Source: JAEUMW01 sp963734295 (lineage in GTDB: Bacteria > Pseudomonadota > Gammaproteobacteria > Burkholderiales > JAEUMW01). Taken from it: DNA of 64,000 bases. The translations under genes were made by a program, and so were the position numbers. This document shows, piece by piece, positions 10,764-18,345 of this stretch (the stretch's first letter is position 1; each line of letters opens with the position of its first letter). The stretch spans positions 194,260-258,259 of the forward strand of contig CAVTGS010000027.1 in assembly GCA_963734295.1 (NCBI GenBank), written 5' to 3'. The notes beneath the pieces were generated by a model, which was not told where the DNA came from, searched no databases, and saw only the letters and a list, made by a program, of their open reading frames with translations.

Positions 10764-11084
10764 TCATCGTGCAGGCGCCTTGTGCTCGGAGGTCTCTGCC
10801 CAAGGCTTGATCTTTGCCAAGCTCCGCGCGAGCGCCGCCTTCGCGATCTCGATGTCGCAATCTGCCTGGAGCCGCAGCCACCAGCCATCCGAAAGGCCGA
10901 AGAACCGGCATAGCCGCAAGTCAGTGTCGGCGGTGATGGCGCGCTTGCCGGCCAGGATGTCGCCAATGCGCTGCGCGGGCACGCCGATCTCCTTGGCCAG
11001 CCGGTAGTTGCTCATACCCAGCGGCTTCAGGAATTCCTCCGCCAGCATCTCGCCGGGCGAAACAGGTTTCAGTTTCCTGCTCAT
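10764..11084 (-). CDS. higA: HigA-type antitoxin (XRE-family DNA-binding protein)
   Basis: A 106-residue antitoxin with the HigA layout: SPGEMLAEEFLKPLGMSNYR leads into a helix-turn-helix (LAKEIGVPAQRIGDILAGKR, roughly residues 29-48), then the conserved DTDLRLCRFFGLSDGWWLRL segment. It neutralises the toxin and normally represses the operon. It follows the toxin gene by 11 bp on the same strand, the toxin-first order characteristic of higBA. Confidence 0.88.
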   Translation of the reverse strand: MSRKLKPVSPGEMLAEEFLKPLGMSNYRLAKEIGVPAQRIGDILAGKRAITADTDLRLCRFFGLSDGWWLRLQADCDIEIAKAALARSLAKIKPWAETSEHKAPAR

Positions 11085-11095
11085 GTCTGTTCCCG

Positions 11096-11377
11096 TCAGT
11101 GGTAGTCCACGATCTCCACATCTTCGGCGTGCGTACCCGTCCAGCGAAAGCAGATGCGGAACTGATCGTTCACGCGGATGCTCCACTGGCCCGCGCGATC
11201 ACCCTCGAGCTGCTCGAGCCGGTTCGCGGGCGGCGCGCGCAGGTCGTCGATGCGTCGTGCCAAGTCGAGTTGCTTGAGCTTGCGCAGCGCCGGGCGCTCG
11301 ATGTTCGAGAATCGCGCCACGCGACGGAGCCCGAACAAAGCTTCGGTGTCGGCACACTTGAACGCTTTGATCGCCAC
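11096..11377 (-). CDS. higB: HigB-type toxin (RelE/ParE superfamily mRNA interferase)
   Basis: About 93 residues beginning VAIKAFKCADTEALF and ending with the conserved GQWSIRVNDQFRICFRW ... VEIVDYH of HigB toxins, which cleave mRNA at the ribosome. The GTG at 11375-11377 is preferred over an ATG at 11393-11395, because the latter lies inside the predicted promoter and would add six residues before the usual family start. It is directly upstream of higA. Confidence 0.85.
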   Translation of the reverse strand: MAIKAFKCADTEALFGLRRVARFSNIERPALRKLKQLDLARRIDDLRAPPANRLEQLEGDRAGQWSIRVNDQFRICFRWTGTHAEDVEIVDYH

Positions 11378-11382
11378 GAGCC

Positions 11383-11411
11383 ATAGTAGTGCCACGCGTG
11401 ATTAACGTCAA
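11383..11411 (-). promoter_or_regulatory. Predicted higBA promoter
   Basis: Reading the minus strand: -35 TTGACG (11406-11411), a 17-bp spacer, -10 TACTAT (11383-11388). The spacer includes the 8-bp palindrome CACGCGTG (11393-11400), and GTCA-N4-TGAC overlaps the -35 (11408-11419); both are possible HigA contact sites. The predicted transcription start falls at or near the GTG of higB. Confidence 0.55.
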
Positions 11412-11437
11412 ACGTGACTATGGTAGACCCGACACCC

Positions 11438-12961
11438 TCATTGCGCCGCTGCGGGCGTGGCCCGCGCCGCGAGCCACGCATCGGCGACCGGAGACCACGG
11501 CAGATTCACGCCCTCGCGCGCGGTACGCACCGCGATGCGTGACACCGCTGCACTCTGGACCTGATGCTTGCCCTCGAACAAGAGCAACAACATGCGCTCC
11601 ACCTGCACGGCCGGCACATCCTCGCGTGTGACGAGCAGCGCTGTTGCCGCGAGGGTCGGAATCGGAGTGGTCTGTCCGGCGTAAGTCTTAGGCGGCATCG
11701 TGATGGGAACCAGACCCGAGGCGAGAAGCTCGCGCGACGGTCCGATCGGCACCCAGGCGAGCGGTGTCGCGGCGGCGAGACGCTGGAGCTCCGGCGCCGG
11801 TGCGTGCACGGTGATGAAGAAGGCGTCGATACGATCCTCCGCCAGCGCCCGTGTCGCCTCGGTGAGCGCACCGGGGAACGTCGCACCGAGCGCATCCTCG
11901 GGGAGTCCGTTTGCGGCCAGGATCGCGAGCGCGTTCGCGCGCGTGCCCGAGCCGGCCGGCCCGAGGCCGACGCGCTTGCCCTTGAGATCCGCCACGCTCG
12001 AGATGCCGGCTTTCGCCTTGGCTACGAGCTGGATCGTTTCGGGGAAGAGGCTCGCCACCACGCGCAAGTCACGCTGCGGCGCACCGGCGAAGCGGCCGCC
12101 ACCGGCATACGCACTGCGCGCGATATCGTTCTGCACCAGGGCGAACTGCGCGCGGCGATCGGTGAGGAGGCGGATGTTCCCGACGCTGCCCTCGCTCGGG
12201 AGCGTGGTGAGCGCAATGCCGGCCGCCGCCGCGCGCGCATCCAGCGCTGCAAGCGTTTCCTGGTATGCCCCGCCGCTCGGGCCGCCGGCGACCGCGATTT
12301 CGTCCGCCTTCTGTTCCAGGCGGACGCGCGCTTCGCGCTGGGTGCGCTGGAATTCCTCGACCAGGATCGCGTCGCGCTCGCCCTCGGTGATGCCCGGCGA
12401 CCGGGGCAACGTCAGCAACTCGCCCAACTTCGCATACTCGGCCTGCGCAGGCGAGGGCGGCGAGACCTCGTGGGGCAGCGGTTGCACCGCTGCGGTGAGC
12501 GCGGCGGGAGGCACTTCGGCGGCGGCAGCGGGCTGCTGCGCCAAGGGCACGAGCGCCCACCGGTCGCCCTCCCTCTCGAACGCGGCGGTGCCGTAGACGC
12601 CGAGCGTATCGCCCGCGCGGTTGCCCCCCTCCTTGAGCCCGAGCACACCCTTCGGTCCCGCCCCCAACAGCGCCGCGAGCGACGAAACACTGTGCGCATT
12701 CCAGTTCGTGAAGTCGTAGTCACGCGCGAACTCGAGCTCGGCGTTGAAGTACTTGAGACGTCCGTCGCGGCCACTCAGCGGCGCACTACCGGCCGGCACG
12801 AGCGACTTCACCGTGAGCACGCGTCCGCCCAGCGCGGCGTCGAGCTGGCTCTGGACCGCGTCGCGCACCTGCGCTTCGTCGGGCCCGCGGGCGCAGCCGG
12901 CCGCCGCAAGCGCCGCTGCCACCAGCAGGAGCAATCGGAGCAAGCAAGCGAGTCGGTTCAC
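11438..12961 (-). CDS. TAXI-family solute-binding lipoprotein with N-terminal extension
   Basis: Periplasmic binding protein of the TAXI type (normally the substrate receptor of TRAP-TAXI transporters). A signal peptide ends in lipobox AAAGC (about Cys20). The C-terminal ~300 residues carry TAXI features: GGPSGGAYQETLAALDARA, RRAQFALVQNDIARSA, VADLKGKRVGLGPAGSGTR and DRIDAFFITVHAPAPE. The ~190 residues before this are unusual for TAXI proteins (usual length ~320 aa; here 507) and include DFTNWNAHSVSSLAALLGAG. The GTG start overlaps the stop of gltS (GTGA), so the two are coupled. No TRAP permease gene is present. Start chosen at the overlap because the signal peptide follows directly. Confidence 0.82.
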   Translation of the reverse strand: MNRLACLLRLLLLVAAALAAAGCARGPDEAQVRDAVQSQLDAALGGRVLTVKSLVPAGSAPLSGRDGRLKYFNAELEFARDYDFTNWNAHSVSSLAALLGAGPKGVLGLKEGGNRAGDTLGVYGTAAFEREGDRWALVPLAQQPAAAAEVPPAALTAAVQPLPHEVSPPSPAQAEYAKLGELLTLPRSPGITEGERDAILVEEFQRTQREARVRLEQKADEIAVAGGPSGGAYQETLAALDARAAAAGIALTTLPSEGSVGNIRLLTDRRAQFALVQNDIARSAYAGGGRFAGAPQRDLRVVASLFPETIQLVAKAKAGISSVADLKGKRVGLGPAGSGTRANALAILAANGLPEDALGATFPGALTEATRALAEDRIDAFFITVHAPAPELQRLAAATPLAWVPIGPSRELLASGLVPITMPPKTYAGQTTPIPTLAATALLVTREDVPAVQVERMLLLLFEGKHQVQSAAVSRIAVRTAREGVNLPWSPVADAWLAARATPAAAQ

Positions 12962-14169
12962 CAGGTAAACCACGGCAGCGACAGGTAGCCCTGGATCATC
13001 AGCGCGTTCGCGACGTCGATCAGGAATGCCCCCATGATCGGAATCAGCAGGAACGCGAGCGCCGAATGGCCGTGGCGCTCCGCCACCGCTTGGACGTTGA
13101 CCATTGCCGTCGCGGTCGACCCCATCGCGAAGCCCAGGTGGCCGGTGGCGAGAAGCACCGCGTCGTAATTGCGGCCCATGAAGCGAAACGTAAAGACGGT
13201 GATATAGACGAGCAGCGCGGCAGTCTGCACGAGCAGGATCGCGAGGATCGGGCCGGCGAGGTCGACGAGCTCCCAGAGCTTCAGCGTCATGATGATCATC
13301 GCGAGAAAAAGCGATAGCGCGAGGGCCCCAATCAGCTCGAGCGCGCGATCGTTGAGGTGATAGAGACCCGTTAGCGAGAGCGCATTGCGCAGCACGACGC
13401 CGACCAGCAACGCCCAGATGAACGACGGCAGCGTGAACGCGCCTTGCCCGATCCAGCCGAAGAGCGCGAAACCAACGGCCATCGAGACGAACACGAAAAG
13501 CAGGGTCTCGATCAGCTCGAATGCGGTGAGCGGGGGCGTCGGCGCCGCGTCGTTCATGGCATCCCGTTGCGGTGCGGACGCGCTGACACCGGAACCACGC
13601 ACGCCGTAGCGACGCATCAACCAGGCGGCGAACGGTCCGCCGAGCAGACCGCCGACGACCAGGCCATAGGTCGCGGCCGCGATGCCCAGTTCGATTGCGC
13701 CTTGCAGGTTGCGTTCCTCGGTGAACTTCTGGCCCCAGGCGGCTGCGGTGCCGTGTCCCCCCGACAGTGTGATCGAGCCCGCGAGGAGGCCGTTTGCCGG
13801 ATGCAGGTCGAACACCTTCGCCAGGCCGACGCCGATCGCGTTCTGCATCGCGAGCCCGCCGGCCACAATGACGAAGAAAACTAGCAGAAGCTTCCCGCCC
13901 TTCGCGAGCGAGCGCGCGTCGGCGGACAGTCCGACCGTCGTGAAGAACATCACGTTGAGCGGCGTTAGCAGCGACGGATCGAACACGACCTGCACGCTGG
14001 CCACGCCGCGTGCGACCGTGATGATCGCCGCGAACAGCATGCCGCCGACCACGGCGTCGGGAATGCTGTACTTCGAGAGAAACGCAACGCGTTGGGTGAG
14101 CGCGCGGCCGACCACCAACGCCGCCGATGCGAGGGCAAGCGTGGTGAAGATGTCGATGCTGAACTGCAT
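12958..14169 (-). CDS. gltS: Sodium/glutamate symporter GltS (ESS family)
   Basis: Inner-membrane sodium-coupled glutamate carrier of 403 aa, the normal length. It has two homologous membrane halves around a central loop (about residues 190-220), with the family segments SIPDAVVGGMLFA, GSITLSGGHGTAAAWG (re-entrant loop) and, in the second half, GHLGFAMGSTATAMVN. The gene is followed with a 4-bp overlap by the TAXI-type binding protein, which suggests that the symporter and a periplasmic receptor are made together; this is not the usual partner of either family. Confidence 0.9.
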   Translation of the reverse strand: MQFSIDIFTTLALASAALVVGRALTQRVAFLSKYSIPDAVVGGMLFAAIITVARGVASVQVVFDPSLLTPLNVMFFTTVGLSADARSLAKGGKLLLVFFVIVAGGLAMQNAIGVGLAKVFDLHPANGLLAGSITLSGGHGTAAAWGQKFTEERNLQGAIELGIAAATYGLVVGGLLGGPFAAWLMRRYGVRGSGVSASAPQRDAMNDAAPTPPLTAFELIETLLFVFVSMAVGFALFGWIGQGAFTLPSFIWALLVGVVLRNALSLTGLYHLNDRALELIGALALSLFLAMIIMTLKLWELVDLAGPILAILLVQTAALLVYITVFTFRFMGRNYDAVLLATGHLGFAMGSTATAMVNVQAVAERHGHSALAFLLIPIMGAFLIDVANALMIQGYLSLPWFTW

Positions 14170-14340
14170 GGTCTAGGCAGAGACGATGGACCTCGCGCAG
14201 CGCGGCGATGCTCGCGGCGAGCAATATCGCCTCCACATTTGCATAAGCTTCGCCATTGCCTCGATCCGTTGTTGTGTGCGCCCGACATCATAGCCAAATT
14301 CGATGCGGGCGTCGCTCGCCTGGGTGATCTTCCGGTGGGT

Positions 14341-14346
14341 TATAAT
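14341..14346 (+). promoter_or_regulatory. Possible -10 element (TATAAT)
   Basis: A perfect TATAAT preceded by GTGGGT lies about 165 bp upstream of the small membrane-protein gene at 14513, in the otherwise featureless divergent region next to gltS. No good -35 hexamer sits 17 bp upstream (GCCTGG), so this is only a candidate. Confidence 0.3.
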
Positions 14347-14512
14347 GCGGCGCGTTTTTTGTGGCGCTTCCGGCTATCGAGTTCGAGGAGCTGGTCGTTT
14401 TCGTCTATGTTTGGGGAATGCTACCGGAGGCTCACTGCTCGCGGTGCTGCGCACGTGGGTCAAGCGTGCCGGCCCCCGCCACAGGTGATATCTCGACACA
14501 AGGAGAGGTGCA

Positions 14513-14890
14513 GTGAGTAATTTCTGGGACTTGATGTGGCTGATTGTTTCGACGTTCGTTTTCATCGCGTACCTGCTGGTGCTCTTCCAGATCGTCGTCG
14601 ACCTCTTTCGGGATCCGGAGCTCGGCGGGTTCGCGAAGGCGATCTGGATCATCGGCCTCATCTTCCTCCCGGTGATGACGGCGCTCGTCTACATCATCGC
14701 TCGCGGCAGAGGGATGGCGGAGCGCCAGCGCGCGGCCATGCATCGCGCGAAGTCCGACACCGAATCGTACATCCGGGAAGTGGCCGGCAAGTCTCCGGCC
14801 GAGCACATTGCGGACGCAAAAGCGCTGCTCGACGCCGGTACCATCAATCAGGACGAATTCGCGCGGCTCAAGGCCAAGGCGCTCGCCTGA
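14513..14890 (+). CDS. Small membrane protein: PLDc_N-type plus SHOCT domain
   Basis: A 125-residue protein with two N-terminal transmembrane helices (WLIVSTFVFIAYLLVLFQIV and the AIWIIGLIFLPVMTALVYII region), as in the phospholipase-D-nuclease N-terminal family, then a short linker and a C-terminal SHOCT motif (HIADAKALLDAGTINQDEF). It starts with GTG, supported by AGGAGAGG seven bases upstream. No partner gene is adjacent; it is probably its own transcription unit. Function unknown. Confidence 0.8.
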   Translation: MSNFWDLMWLIVSTFVFIAYLLVLFQIVVDLFRDPELGGFAKAIWIIGLIFLPVMTALVYIIARGRGMAERQRAAMHRAKSDTESYIREVAGKSPAEHIADAKALLDAGTINQDEFARLKAKALA

Positions 14891-15249
14891 CGCGGACGCG
14901 GATGGCTTTTCCCGATGAGGGTCTTGCATTATCCCGCGCAGGGTACGCCGCGTGATGAGCATCGCGCTCGCTTCCATTTTCGGCTCGTTCTGAGTCGGTT
15001 CGGGCCGCCCCGGCTGCACGATCGATCCGACCGTGACAAATGTCGGGGTTTTCCCGGGACGGTCCGAGTCTCGGCGCTACGCGCGGTTGGACTCGTAACC
15101 GTGGCACTCGGAAGGACATGTGGGCGGGTGTGGTGCCGCCACCTCGACCCCGGGTGATCGCCGACCCATGCCGAATGGATGGCCGCCGCGGCACTGCGCC
15201 TGGGCACGCCGCTTGCTGACTGGGGGGTGTAAGGCAAGAGGAGGCAGCC
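14891..15249. other. Intergenic stretch, no gene seen
   Basis: About 360 bp between the SHOCT protein and the next gene. All six frames give only short, biased ORFs. The last bases hold a strong Shine-Dalgarno (AGGAGG, 15239-15244) for the gene at 15250. I see no clear promoter or RNA gene. Confidence 0.5.
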
Positions 15250-15654
15250 ATGAACGCTTTGGCCATCGGAAACAGCGTAGACATGATCCGCCGTGGTCCC
15301 CGCACGGCGGACGATCTGCCGCGCCCCTTGAGCTGCGGGGACCTCTGTTCGGAATCTGATCGGCATCGCGGCAGCGGCGGCTGCAGCGAAGAGAACGCGG
15401 GTCTCGGCTTCCGTCCCGCTTTCCGCGATGCCGATACCGGCAGTGTCTATTCGTCGTGCTTTATCGACGGCAGGCCGGCGCCCATCCACCTCTTGGACGG
15501 CCTCCCGGACGACGTGGTCCTAAGGCGGACCGAGTCGGGGCAGGTCACGGCGGTAAAAGGTTCTCTCGTTTCCGGCTTCGTGCGCGCCGGGCGGTTCTAC
15601 ACGCGCGACGAAGCGGCCGCCGCCGTCCGTGAGACGATCCCGAACGCCGCCTGA
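15250..15654 (+). CDS. Conserved-looking hypothetical protein, 134 aa
   Basis: I do not recognise a named domain. The second half is well ordered and strongly coding-like: VYSSCFIDGRPAPIHLLDGL, PDDVVLRRTESGQVTAVKGS, FVRAGRFYTRDEAAAAVRE. The first ~50 residues are low-complexity and hydrophilic. The ATG is preceded by a perfect AGGAGG at proper distance, which supports translation. No signal peptide or membrane helix. Probably a cytoplasmic protein of unknown role. Confidence 0.65.
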   Translation: MNALAIGNSVDMIRRGPRTADDLPRPLSCGDLCSESDRHRGSGGCSEENAGLGFRPAFRDADTGSVYSSCFIDGRPAPIHLLDGLPDDVVLRRTESGQVTAVKGSLVSGFVRAGRFYTRDEAAAAVRETIPNAA

Positions 15655-15809
15655 CGCGTCGTTTGCCGTATTAGTCTCTCTCTTCCTCCCCCCTGCCTCT
15701 CTCTCTCTGGCCACCGCGCAGCAACGCGGCTGCCCGTGATGAATTCTTGAAACTTCCGTGAGCGGACCGTGATCCGCAGCGGCCAGACTCTCCTCGAAAC
15801 CGGGCCGGC

Positions 15810-16058
15810 ATGTCGCTGGACCCCGAACCTCGAGGCGATCGCAACGTGCAAGTGCTCCTGCAGCGGCTCATGGATCTGGCGACCCTGTCGACGCCGCCGG
15901 CCGTGCGGTCGGACGGGCCGGAGCGCGCGCGCGCCGCAACCCGGGCGCCGCGATGGGTCACGGGCGGGGCGCTCTGGCTCGCGCTCCTGCTCCTGCCCGG
16001 TTCCTTCCTGCTGCTCCCGGCGCTCGTCTGGTGGCGGGCGCGGCGGGTCCTCCCGTAA
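15810..16058 (+). CDS. Small predicted membrane protein, 82 aa
   Basis: An ORF with a hydrophilic first half (LLQRLMDLATL) and one long hydrophobic helix near the C-terminus (GGALWLALLLLPGSFLLLPA) ending in basic residues. Codon use fits the surrounding genes. There is no clear ribosome-binding site. It lies 70 bp upstream of the response-regulator gene on the same strand and could be co-transcribed with it. Unrecognised; may not be real. Confidence 0.45.
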   Translation: MSLDPEPRGDRNVQVLLQRLMDLATLSTPPAVRSDGPERARAATRAPRWVTGGALWLALLLLPGSFLLLPALVWWRARRVLP

Positions 16059-16129
16059 CGGGCACAAGCCGTGGCCGAGTTCGACTGCAGCAGCTATCCT
16101 TGCGGGATCCGCCACGCGCGGGAGGGATC

Positions 16130-16840
16130 ATGCAGCGCAACGTTCTCGTGATCGAGGACCAGCAGGACATCGCCGAGCTGGTCAAGCTCCATCTCAAGGA
16201 TCTCAACTGCAACGCCAAGCTCGCCTTCGACGGCATCGCGGGGTTGGCCGAGGCGGAGTCGGGACAGTACGACCTCATCATCCTCGATCTCATGCTGCCG
16301 GGCATGGATGGGCTCGAGGTCTGCAAGCGCGTGCGCGCCAAGTCGCGTTACACGCCGATCCTGATGCTCACCTCGAAGTCGTCCGAGCTCGACCGCGTGC
16401 TCGGGCTGGAACTCGGCGCGGACGACTACCTCACCAAGCCTTTCAGCGTGATGGAGCTCGTGGCGCGGGTGAAGGCTATCTTCCGGCGTGGCGACGCGCT
16501 GGCGCCGAGGGGCGGTGACGAGGCTGCGAAAACGATCCGCGCCGGCGAGCTCGAGATCGATCCGGATCGGCGCGTCGCGACGCTCGCCGGCCGAGCGGTC
16601 GAGCTCACGGCGAAGGAGTTCGACCTGCTCGTGCATTTTGCGCGCAATCCCGGACGCGTCTACAGCCGCGGCCAGCTGCTCGACGCGGTCTGGGGTTACA
16701 GCCACAGCGGTTACGAGCACACGGTCAATTCGCACATCAACCGCTTGCGCACCAAGATCGAGGCCGACCCCGCGAAGCCGCGCTACATCTTGACGGTGTG
16801 GAGCGTCGGCTACAAGTTCAACGAAAACCCGGGTGGATGA
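16130..16840 (+). CDS. OmpR/PhoB-family response regulator
   Basis: Receiver domain in the first ~120 residues with acidic pocket ED near the start, phospho-acceptor in LIILDLMLPGMDGLEV, the Thr in ILMLTSKSS and the Lys in LTKPFS. The C-terminal winged helix (about 145-235) shows LTAKEFDLLVHFARNPGRVY and VNSHINRLRTKIE. It binds DNA when phosphorylated. The stop overlaps the ATG of the histidine kinase gene (ATGA), so the two are a coupled pair. The regulated genes are unknown, but the downstream sensor, EF-hand and Msr genes run in the same direction. Confidence 0.92.
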   Translation: MQRNVLVIEDQQDIAELVKLHLKDLNCNAKLAFDGIAGLAEAESGQYDLIILDLMLPGMDGLEVCKRVRAKSRYTPILMLTSKSSELDRVLGLELGADDYLTKPFSVMELVARVKAIFRRGDALAPRGGDEAAKTIRAGELEIDPDRRVATLAGRAVELTAKEFDLLVHFARNPGRVYSRGQLLDAVWGYSHSGYEHTVNSHINRLRTKIEADPAKPRYILTVWSVGYKFNENPGG

Positions 16841-18330
16841 CACCGCCCCCGATGCGACTCAACTCGCTGTACGGGAAGCTCGCCCTCGCACTCGTCGCGC
16901 TTTTCACCGTCCTGGGCATCCTCTTCTTTGCGCTGATGCGCTACTCGCTCGCCGAGTACCGCGACGCGGTGAGCCAGGAGCTCAATCGCGACATCGCGAC
17001 CGAGGTGGCGGCGGAGATTCGCGATGGTGCGGGCGATCCCCTCGCGCTCAAGCGGCGGATCGACTCGCTCATGCACTTGAATCCCGGACTCGAGGTGTAC
17101 GTGCTCGACATGTCGGGCGCGATCCTCGCCTTTTCCGCGGCGCCGGGGAAGGTGGTCCGCCGCAGCGTGGATCTCGCGCCGGTCCATGCGTTCCTCGCCG
17201 GCGGCCGCTTTCCGATCCGCGGCGACGACCCGCGCGACGAACGACGCCGCAAGATCTTCACCGCCGCGCCGATCGATGCGGCGGGGGCGGGCAAGGGCTA
17301 TGTCTACGCGATCCTGGGGGGCGAGCTCTACGATGCCGTCACGGGCCATCGGGAAACGCGGTACATCCTGAACCAGAGCATCTCGATCATGCTCGCCGGC
17401 CTCGTGCTCGGCCTGGTTTCGGGGTTCACCATCTTCGCGGTGGTCACGCGCAAGCTGAAGCGCCTCGCCGAGGCGATGGAGACCTTCAAGGACGGTGCCT
17501 TTCGCGAGAAGATTCTGTTCTCGCCGCTGCCGCCGCCGTCCCGGGCGGACGAGATCGACCGCGTGGCGGCGACCTACAACGAGATGGCGGAGCGCATGAC
17601 GGCGATGATCCGCGAACTGCAGCGGCAGGAGACCGTGCGCCGGGACCTGGTGGCGAACGTTTCGCACGATCTGCGCACGCCGCTCGCGTCGGTGCGGGGC
17701 TATCTCGAGACGCTTATCATCAAGGGCGACAGTCTCTCGGCCGAGGAGCAGCGGACCTATCTCTCGATCGCGGCCCAGCAGACCGAGCGCCTCGCGCAGC
17801 TGGTGGCCGAGCTCTTCGAACTGGCGAAGCTCGAAGCCAAGGAGGTGAGCGTTCAGGCCGAGGCGTTCCAGGTGGCGGAACTCATCCAGGACGTGGTGCA
17901 AAAGTTCGAGCTCGACGCCGAGCGCCGGCAGCTCGGGATAAGCGCCGACGGCAGCGCCGAGCTGCCGTTCGTGAAGGCCGACCTCGCCCTCGTGGAACGG
18001 GTGCTGCAGAACCTGATCGACAACGCGCTGCGCCACACGCCGGCGGGCGGCAGCGTCACCGTCACCGCGCGGGCGCGTGAGCGCGATGTCCTGATCACGG
18101 TGGCCGACACGGGCAGCGGTATCCCCAAGGATCATCTGCCGCACATCTTCGATCGCCTCTATCGCGTGGACAAGAGCCGCGACAGTCGCTCCGGCGGCGC
18201 CGGCCTCGGCCTCGCCATCGCGCGGCAGGTGGTCGAGCTGCATGGCGGGCGCATCACGGTGGAGAGCGAGCCCGGTCGCGGCACCGCGTTTTCGTTTTCG
18301 CTGCCGCTCGCCGGCAGCAGCGCCGCGTAG
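16837..18330 (+). CDS. Sensor histidine kinase (partner of the 16130 regulator)
   Basis: Membrane kinase with two helices (LALALVALFTVLGILFFAL and LAGLVLGLVSGFTIFAVV) bracketing a ~150-residue periplasmic sensor, then a HAMP-like linker, the phosphorylation helix VANVSHDLRTPLASVRGYLE, and an ATPase domain with the N box (LIDNALRHTPAGG), DTGSGIP and GAGLGLAIA. The sensed signal is unknown; the periplasmic part has no family I recognise. Start at 16837 is set by the ATGA overlap with the regulator gene. Confidence 0.9.
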   Translation: MTPPPMRLNSLYGKLALALVALFTVLGILFFALMRYSLAEYRDAVSQELNRDIATEVAAEIRDGAGDPLALKRRIDSLMHLNPGLEVYVLDMSGAILAFSAAPGKVVRRSVDLAPVHAFLAGGRFPIRGDDPRDERRRKIFTAAPIDAAGAGKGYVYAILGGELYDAVTGHRETRYILNQSISIMLAGLVLGLVSGFTIFAVVTRKLKRLAEAMETFKDGAFREKILFSPLPPPSRADEIDRVAATYNEMAERMTAMIRELQRQETVRRDLVANVSHDLRTPLASVRGYLETLIIKGDSLSAEEQRTYLSIAAQQTERLAQLVAELFELAKLEAKEVSVQAEAFQVAELIQDVVQKFELDAERRQLGISADGSAELPFVKADLALVERVLQNLIDNALRHTPAGGSVTVTARARERDVLITVADTGSGIPKDHLPHIFDRLYRVDKSRDSRSGGAGLGLAIARQVVELHGGRITVESEPGRGTAFSFSLPLAGSSAA

Positions 18331-18345
18331 CCCGGGGAGGATGAC

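Noticed and set aside
13000..14236. First ~420 residues of a 932-residue minus-strand ORF
   Set aside because: Out-of-frame reading of gltS; only the part from 12961 down is the TAXI lipoprotein.
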